The position numbers and the translations under genes are program-made. A stretch of 64,000 bases of DNA from Lamellibrachia columna (lineage: Eukaryota; Annelida; Polychaeta; Sabellida; Siboglinidae): contig OY759262.1 in assembly GCA_963662155.1 (NCBI GenBank), positions 55,073,990-55,137,989 on the forward strand, read 5' to 3'. The notes beneath the pieces were generated by a model that saw only the letters and a list, made by a program, of their open reading frames with translations, ran no database searches and was not told where the DNA came from. Each line of letters begins with the position of its first letter. The stretch's first letter is position 1. This document shows, one piece after another, positions 63,101 through 64,000 of this stretch.

Positions 63101-63452
63101 TGAAAAACATTACTTTTGTTTCCCTTTAAGCAGCACTGTAATTACTTGTATGTTTATGTTTTAAACTCACAACTCTTAGGAAGATAAAATATATATATTT
63201 TATAAGGTCTGTCATGCATAAAAAAGTTTATTATTATTATTATCCCAGGTCGAGATGGGAGAGAACCAAGGAAGAGTTCTTCCCAGTCCCAGCTTCCTGC
63301 CACCAGACACCCCCCAGTACAGATGGTAGAGTCATCCCCCCGCCAGCAGCCCCATCCAAACCCTGCTAGATCCCGCCCCTCCCTGGGCCAGGTGATGTCT
63401 ACGGACCACCACAAGGGTGCTCGGTGGAGAGGATTTAAACCATCTTCTTCAG
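36078..63452 (+). CDS. TALPID3: TALPID3 (KIAA0586-like) centriolar/ciliogenesis protein, spliced, partial at both ends
   Basis: Seventeen exons with AG/GT borders and continuous phase: 36078-36173, 36798-37015, 39349-39415, 42239-42457, 43441-43660, 44550-44660, 45700-45914, 47196-47267, 48209-48438, 50274-50407, 50604-50812, 52481-53117, 53698-53983, 55709-55902, 56409-56518, 61220-61466, 63249-63452. In vertebrates TALPID3 sits at the distal centriole and is needed for primary cilium formation and Hedgehog signalling. Diagnostic blocks appear in the family order: AKHVLRGVHNTRNNLEANLD, VYGKPAYQNQRSTVRSPYLR, RRTQTD, GQLVAMAVPL, VDIDS, YHGPQFPPSVSTL, DWVEQELMARIIS, GLQLFLDAGCMVDNNVV, VPTPLPTPKLTP, PQPWGN and two SEGE motifs. 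About 1,155 residues are covered. The N-terminal coiled-coil part was not found, and the C-terminus lies beyond the window. The symbol is assigned by homology. Confidence 0.93.
36374..36505. repeat. 31-bp tandem repeat, about 4 copies (intron)
   Basis: Units of TTTTAGTAGTTGTGATTAGA plus AGAAAAGAACA. Followed at 36537-36668 by TG/CA- and GCATGC-rich DNA that forms an imperfect inverted repeat anchored by CTAATTTGTGT at one side and ACACAAATTAG at the other. Confidence 0.8.
36798..37015 (+). CDS. TALPID3: TALPID3 exon (phase 0 to 2)
   Basis: CTGTTAG before, GTGAG|GTTAGT after. Encodes YVGQIPLSPYPSLRDV and AKHVLRGVHNTRNNLEANLD, the strongly conserved block before the mid-protein helix region. 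Confidence 0.9.
37093..39270 (-). mobile_element. MITE family B, copy B3, carrying an internal minisatellite
   Basis: The left terminus (37093-37165) reads CCTCTACAATTAATTTTTTT, CTCTCATTTCA, CCTAACTAGTGTCCAC and GACATGCTAG, matching the end of the other copies. The element resumes after the array at 39020 with GCTCGTTTGTGCAAATG, TTTGGTGAAATAGTC and TTTTTGACTAGATCTGGTC. The far end is truncated or diverged near 39270, 78 bp before the exon at 39349. Confidence 0.7.
37150..39019. repeat. 40-bp minisatellite (two 20-bp halves) inside MITE B3
   Basis: About 46 units composed of CATGCTAGTGCCCAGTACAA and CATGCTGGTGTCCACTATGA. Most of the array alternates the halves strictly; in several places the second half is doubled. 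Sequence identity between units is very high. The halves derive from the subterminal TCCAC-TGACATGCTAG of the MITE. Confidence 0.97.
39349..39415 (+). CDS. TALPID3: TALPID3 exon (phase 2 to 0)
   Basis: GACCCCAG before, GTACAG|GTTGGT after. Encodes EHQRAVEKMVDERIKAMNA, aligned by position with the TALPID3 segment of the form TVDEWI-x-ISAEIQ. Confidence 0.85.
39655..40225. repeat. 57-bp minisatellite, 10 copies (intron)
   Basis: Ten nearly exact 57-bp units containing TTCTGGTAAAACGATCCACT and AGCAAGGCCGTATAAAC. Outer units have TGCCAAGG and inner ones AGCAAGG. The unit is 19 codons, giving a 243-codon minus-strand frame that is not a gene. Confidence 0.97.
40226..41229. other. intron sequence, mostly unassigned
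   Basis: A short run of (A)CAAATGATCAA-type units at 40683-40752; otherwise AT-rich intronic DNA without recognised features. Confidence 0.45.
41230..41612 (-). mobile_element. MITE family B, copy B4
   Basis: Starts TTCCTCCTCAATTTGAG and ends GGATAAATCAATTT, with CATTATGACATGCCAGCTCG, TTTTGGTGAAATCATC, TTTTGACCAGGTGTGGTCAA and TTTTATTAAACCGA in family order. It is the cleanest full-length minus-strand copy. Confidence 0.75.
41613..42238. other. intron sequence, unassigned
   Basis: AT-rich DNA before the 42239 exon; no feature recognised apart from the acceptor GTTTCTAG. Confidence 0.45.
42239..42457 (+). CDS. TALPID3: TALPID3 exon (phase 0 to 0)
   Basis: GTTTCTAG before, AAAA|GTATAT after. 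73 codons, starting REVLDELLKVKDMDSLDMIP and ending in a Lys-rich basic stretch with GKGKVKVNSKV. The basic stretch is comparable to the Lys-rich linker of other TALPID3 proteins. Confidence 0.8.
42557..42652. repeat. (GGAC)n microsatellite at a retroelement-like tail
   Basis: About 24 GGAC tetranucleotides followed by CAACTTTATTCAGTC. Read on the minus strand this is AATAAAGTTG then (GTCC)n, the layout of a SINE/LINE 3' end with a tetranucleotide tail; the rest of the putative element (to about 42780) is not identified. Confidence 0.75.
42787..43400 (+). mobile_element. TTAA-flanked MITE family C, copy C1
   Basis: Flanked by TTAA at 42783-42786 and 43401-43404. The left end GGGGAAACAAAAGTCATGG pairs with the right end ACTTTTGTTTCCCT as long terminal inverted repeats (about 30 bp with mismatches). 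The interior CATGGGCCGCGCCATA and TAACATGTCAGCCC are shared with C2. TTAA duplications suggest piggyBac-type mobilisation. The right end lies 40 bp before the exon at 43441. Confidence 0.8.
43441..43660 (+). CDS. TALPID3: TALPID3 exon (phase 0 to 1)
   Basis: CACCAAAG before, GAAG|GTGCGT after. Encodes VYGKPAYQNQRSTVRSPYLR, one of the clearest TALPID3 signatures. An in-frame stop at 43411 forces the acceptor to lie downstream of it, and the only AG available is at 43439. The polypyrimidine tract is weak and part of the acceptor region is MITE-derived. Confidence 0.88.
43748..44030 (+). mobile_element. tRNA-derived SINE, type 1 (intron)
   Basis: Head GGTAGTTCAGCGGTAGAGCC, degraded B box GTGGCTCAAGTC, body CCACTTTGCCTGTGTCTTTC and AAAGCCGTTGATCCCTTCTA, tail GTGGACTCACTATCTCTAAA. 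Same family as 12247. Confidence 0.75.
44550..44660 (+). CDS. TALPID3: TALPID3 exon (phase 1 to 1)
   Basis: GTTGTTTAG before, GCCG|GTCAGT after. Encodes VEVATRRTQTDRCWPA, the conserved RTQTD box. Confidence 0.88.
44766..45148 (+). mobile_element. MITE family B, copy B5
   Basis: Starts CTCCTCAGTTCATTGAGCC, ends TTTACACGAGGAAGGA, with GGTTTAATAAAAGCATG, AGAATCATCAAGAGAATT, TTTCACCAAAG and GCTAGCACGCCG in family order. Confidence 0.75.
45149..45699. other. AT-rich intron sequence
   Basis: Includes a direct duplication of about 41 bp (TGATATATCGATATTATATT) at about 45396-45470. Nothing else recognised. Confidence 0.5.
45700..45914 (+). CDS. TALPID3: TALPID3 exon (phase 1 to 0)
   Basis: ATTTGCAG before, ACG|GTAGGA after. 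Encodes FGSPVRGQLVAMAVPLAAPR, matching the conserved EGHLIPMA-like box, and GGHGFGVRFQDEIEQTEKV. Confidence 0.88.
45960..46925. repeat. 20-bp minisatellite (TGTTGTGTGTTGAGTGAATG), intron
   Basis: About 48 units with alternating TGTTGTGTGTTGAG and TGTCATGTACTGAG variants. The array begins about 45 bp after the donor of the previous exon. Confidence 0.95.
47196..47267 (+). CDS. TALPID3: TALPID3 exon (phase 0 to 0)
   Basis: TTGCTAG before, CACCAG|GTTCTG after. 24 codons, VLSPVDIDSTVSALSEPAE, matching the conserved VLPSVDIDS-like box. Confidence 0.85.
47268..48208. other. intron sequence, unassigned
   Basis: No exon, array or transposon end seen. A pyrimidine-rich section lies around 47500-47720. 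Confidence 0.45.
48209..48438 (+). CDS. TALPID3: TALPID3 exon (phase 0 to 2)
   Basis: CCTTGTAG before, GACTG|GTGAGG after. Has an acidic run (REEEEEETFVEAEG), then CPPYHGPQFPPSVSTL, the conserved GPPFPP-like box, and ends RDLMQRQAVD, continuing into WVEQELMARIIS. Confidence 0.88.
48439..48565 (+). repeat. polypurine GGAGGGAGAGG tract starting at the splice donor
   Basis: About 125 bp almost wholly purine on the + strand, periodic in GGAGGTGGAGGGAGAAGG and GGGGAGGGAGAGG. It begins inside the donor itself (GTGAGGGAGAGGGAGG). It has triplex or G-quadruplex potential. Confidence 0.9.
48776..50010 (+). mobile_element. degenerate non-LTR retrotransposon (CR1/jockey-like), RT fragment to 3' end
   Basis: 5'-truncated LINE in the TALPID3 intron. 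The reverse-transcriptase core is recognisable: DIIYLDFQKAFDKVPHQRL (first catalytic Asp region), SGEPQGSILGPLLFLIYISD and KFADDTKVF (FADD catalytic box, near 49236). The thumb region GKCKCLHTGH and a C-terminal tail with IRKYSFSQ follow. It is inactive: an in-frame stop at about 49063, a +1 shift near 49280, a stop near 49310 and further breaks after 49589. No endonuclease domain is present. It lies in sense orientation to the host gene. Confidence 0.9.
50274..50407 (+). CDS. TALPID3: TALPID3 exon (phase 2 to 1)
   Basis: GCGACAG before, CATTG|GTCAGT after. Encodes VEQELMARIISQMHYDR, the invariant TALPID3 motif. Confidence 0.93.
50604..50812 (+). CDS. TALPID3: TALPID3 exon (phase 1 to 0)
   Basis: GTGTCCAG before, TCACAG|GTGGTT after. 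Encodes EAGLQLFLDAGCMVDNNVVN and SLIKEVLLEKITSMAG, the conserved LQLF-DAG helix pair. Confidence 0.93.
50813..51221. other. intron sequence with a GATCGATC cluster
   Basis: GATCGATC-type words cluster at 51110-51160 (GATCGATCATTGATCGATCA and two more), with further ATCGAT words at 50824 and 50890. No gene. Confidence 0.5.
51222..51520 (+). mobile_element. degenerate SINE, type 1-related, with internal triplication
   Basis: Head-like CAGTGGCTCAATTG and GCTCGCC, and tail ATGGATTCACTGTCTCTAAC with CCCAGGGTGGCGTATTCACT. In the middle a 21-bp piece of the SINE body (TAATACCATCTACCTGGTGT) is present three times in tandem (51355-51420). Confidence 0.55.
51521..51825. other. AT-rich intron sequence
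   Basis: Nothing recognised. Confidence 0.4.
51826..52425. repeat. 21-bp minisatellite (TGTTGTCTGGTGGTGTCATTG), intron
   Basis: About 28 units close to TGTTGTCTGGTGGTGTCATT with one more base. A unit with an ATTGACTC insertion occurs twice (about 52028 and 52163), marking a block duplication of about 135 bp. The 7-codon period opens long frames on both strands. The array ends 55 bp before the next exon. Confidence 0.97.
52481..53117 (+). CDS. TALPID3: TALPID3 large exon (phase 0 to 1)
   Basis: GGTCCACAG before, CTCTCG|GTCAGT after. 212 codons. Starts VPSSDVSRVPTPLPTPKLTP, the conserved TPLPTP box, followed by Ser/Pro-rich sequence. It then has an Ala-rich part with four degenerate copies of an LExAxALVLA motif (52727, 52793, 52838, 52955), and ends acidic (EECSEESDTEEGELEL). 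The Ala-rich repeat part has no counterpart I recall in vertebrate TALPID3. Confidence 0.9.
53150..53347. repeat. ~30-bp TG-rich minisatellite (intron)
   Basis: Units of GATGCATGTGTTGGTGTTGG plus CACGTGTGTT, well ordered at 53250-53347 and degenerate to the left. The array abuts MITE copy B6. Confidence 0.8.
53345..53685 (-). mobile_element. MITE family B, copy B6 (one end missing)
   Basis: Begins with the subterminal CGACATGCTAACTAGTTTG directly at the array edge, then GAAATCATCGGACAAAC, TTTTGACCGG, TTTTTTATTAAATC and CCAACGAATCTAATTTGCGA. The outermost terminus, expected to the left, is absent and replaced by the array. It ends about 13 bp before the acceptor at 53698. Confidence 0.7.
53698..53983 (+). 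CDS. TALPID3: TALPID3 exon (phase 1 to 2)
   Basis: TTGATGTAG before, ACTCG|GTGAGC after. Encodes STPSLTPQATLRQLTS and RSSPQPWGNPDSPGPEANPN, matching the conserved PKPWG and ENPN boxes. Confidence 0.88.
54273..55676. repeat. 36-bp minisatellite, about 39 copies (intron)
   Basis: Highly uniform 36-bp units (TAGAATAGATACAGTTTATG plus CTATATAACCTGATGT) with scattered CTATGCAACC and AATATATAC variants. The array ends about 32 bp before the next exon, so the branch-point region probably lies in or next to it. The 12-codon period gives a 401-codon minus-strand frame of SINCIYSNIRLY repeats, which is not a gene. Confidence 0.98.
55709..55902 (+). CDS. TALPID3: TALPID3 exon (phase 2 to 1)
   Basis: TTGTTACAG before, AACAG|GTATGC after. 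Encodes SSEDTSYSVTDFVSEGQWL and ITLRSEGEVLHLPLPT, equivalent to the SVTxTxSEGE box of TALPID3. Confidence 0.9.
56008..56275. repeat. 18-bp degenerate minisatellite (GAGGTGTCCATTATATGG), intron
   Basis: About a dozen copies of GAGGTGTCCATTATATGG with frequent changes, interrupted at about 56098-56135 by unique sequence. Confidence 0.85.
56409..56518 (+). CDS. TALPID3: TALPID3 exon (phase 1 to 0)
   Basis: GACCACCAG before, CTGCAG|GTACGA after. Encodes ELKEKAHEKVGGRQRDRPVR and ELSMTDDTLGDTDDFLQ. The assignment rests on phase, splice sites and position; the sequence itself is less conserved. Confidence 0.78.
56731..57013. repeat. 49-bp minisatellite, about 5.5 copies (intron)
   Basis: Units of CCAGGGGCTTCTGACTACAT, CAGTACCCCTGG and CAGATCTATCCTCAC. 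Each unit has a CCAGGGG/CCCCTGG inverted pair. Confidence 0.93.
57313..61028. repeat. 49/48-bp minisatellite, about 76 copies, with higher-order structure (intron)
   Basis: The largest array in the window (3.7 kb). Units contain GGTGAGGATGTCTGCCAGGG and GTACC, then CTTAGTATTACTACCACC or CGTAGTACTACTACCACC or CGTGGTACTACCACCACC. From about 58200 to 59500 two unit types alternate in 97- and 145-bp higher-order blocks. From about 59990 to 60910 the CGTGGTACTACCACCACC type is nearly perfectly uniform. Each unit can pair GCCAGGGGT with ACCCCTGGC. Short open frames on both strands follow from the periodicity. Confidence 0.98.
61220..61466 (+). CDS. TALPID3: TALPID3 exon (phase 0 to 1)
   Basis: TGCCCACAG before, GGACG|GTCAGT after. 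Encodes EDVADISRSEGEYLHQ, with the second SEGE motif, and TVSLGEVVTSH, resembling the MSLGEL box. Confidence 0.88.
61675..61770. repeat. 14-bp tandem repeat (CTACCTAAAGGGAC), about 7 copies
   Basis: Exact or near-exact tandem copies within the intron, next to TAATAATAA-rich sequence. Confidence 0.95.
61795..62240 (-). mobile_element. LINE 3'-end remnant with ATT-type tail
   Basis: On the minus strand around 62205-62105 it can be read as AFSVAVPKIRNERPITVKSS then TIATFRKK, a decayed version of the AFSVAAPxLWNxLP...FK tail that follows RT in many LINEs. It ends with GGTGCTTTATAAATTTTAG and a (TAA/TAT)n run near 61803-61820, typical of such 3' ends. Stops interrupt the frame. Confidence 0.55.
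62518..62574. repeat. perfect 22-bp inverted repeat (hairpin), 13-bp loop
   Basis: Left arm 62518-62539 (TTAAGATTAAATAATTACAA followed by AT) is the exact reverse complement of 62553-62574. Both outer ends are TTAA, and the right TTAA is also the flank of MITE C2. Confidence 0.95.
62575..63125 (-). mobile_element. TTAA-flanked MITE family C, copy C2
   Basis: Flanked by TTAA at 62571-62574 and 63126-63129. Ends GTGAAACAAAAGTCATGG and ACTTTTGTTTCCCT. The interior matches C1 in reverse orientation, including ATATGGCGCGGCCCATGAAA and GGGCTGACATGTTAAC. It has no coding capacity. Confidence 0.8.
63249..63452 (+). CDS. TALPID3: TALPID3 exon (phase 1 to 1), last in window
   Basis: TTATCCCAG before, TTCAG|GTAAGA after. 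Encodes RDGREPRKSSSQSQLP and HHKGARWRGFKPSSS, Ser/Pro-rich and poorly conserved. Assigned by phase, strong splice sites and position. The gene continues beyond 64000. Confidence 0.75.
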
Positions 63453-63936
63453 GTAAGAGGCGCTGGCTGTCAGAGGTCAGTTTCATGAAGCATTAGTACT
63501 GTATGAACCTTCGTGCGAAGGTCCTCGATTCACAAAATGTTGTAGTCACATACAGTTGTTCGCAACATTCTTCATATTTTCTAAGATTGTTAGTGACGTG
63601 ATTGTGTGGTCGCTGGCAGCAGACAGACAGGAGGAGAATGTAGGTCATATTATGTCTCTTCAGACTGACATGTAGGGGGCTGGGACATCTTGTAACAGTT
63701 TCAGAGGTCGCGGCATGCTGTTATTTTTATACTGAATTGTAAACAAAAACAATTTAACATTATTATGCACACTTAAAAGAGTGTACATTAGTGTACGCAC
63801 AAGAGTACATTATTATACACACAAGAGTGTACATAATTATACATATACATGTACTTACAACAGTGTACATCACTATAGTCACTCATAAGAATGTACAATA
63901 TTATACACATTTACATGTGTACATTATTATGAACCA
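63453..63936. other. intron sequence with degenerate GTGTACATTATTA repeats
   Basis: 63770-63925 contains loosely repeated TGTACAT-TATTATACACA words. Nothing else recognised. Confidence 0.5.
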
Positions 63937-64000
63937 AACATGGGGTCAATTCTGTTTTGTCAATTCCAATTCCCCAAAATTCAATTCCAATTCCAAATTA
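63937..64000 (-). mobile_element. MITE family A, partial copy A3 at window edge
   Basis: Starts GGGGTCAATTCTG, continues TTCCAATTCC and ATTCCAATTCCAAATTA, matching the GGAATTGG-containing end of A1 and A2. It is cut by the window boundary. Confidence 0.55.

Overview
This is eukaryotic nuclear DNA from a bilaterian invertebrate, probably a lophotrochozoan such as a mollusc. The evidence is spliced genes with GT-AG introns, tRNA-derived SINEs, non-LTR retrotransposon remnants, MITEs and a very heavy load of minisatellites. The phylum is inferred from the general look of the repeats and is not proven. There is no operon, no CRISPR array, and no prokaryotic or viral replication module.

Two protein-coding genes can be supported, both on the + strand. 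(1) An intronless IRF2BP-family transcriptional co-regulator at 5374-7107 (577 aa), with the N-terminal C4 zinc finger, the conserved middle region, a basic NLS-like patch and the C-terminal RING-type finger. It lies behind a CpG-rich promoter/5'UTR that carries two perfect TGACGTCA (CRE) palindromes further upstream. (2) A TALPID3 (KIAA0586-like) centriolar/ciliary gene. Seventeen exons between 36078 and 63452 could be delimited by AG/GT boundaries and matching codon phases, and an eighteenth (32551-32671) is a candidate. Together they encode about 1,150-1,200 residues collinear with the central and C-terminal parts of TALPID3. The gene runs off the right edge, and its N-terminal coiled-coil exons were not found.

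Layout: 1-4.4 kb, MITEs, small tandem repeats and a SINE; 4.4-7.1 kb, IRF2BP promoter and gene; 7.1-32.5 kb, intergenic or undetected-exon territory dominated by minisatellites (41, 37/36, 15, 18, 39, 56 and 39 bp units), a 263-bp (TG)n run, MITEs, SINEs and a LINE tail; 32.5-64 kb, TALPID3, in which almost every long intron holds its own unrelated tandem array (28, 40, 57, 20, 21, 36, 49 and 48/49 bp units). Adding the array lengths gives roughly 18-19 kb of tandem repeats, close to 30% of the window.

The most interesting material is the interplay of mobile elements with arrays. A 717-bp hAT-type element with a clean 8-bp target duplication sits inside a minisatellite. A 1.9-kb minisatellite has expanded inside a copy of a six-member MITE family. 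Two TTAA-flanked MITEs are present, one ending 40 bp before a TALPID3 exon. A third MITE family has tandem repeats at one end. No new enzymatic or defence system was found. IRF2BP and TALPID3 have no known shared pathway, although their linkage here recalls that human IRF2BPL and KIAA0586 both lie on 14q.
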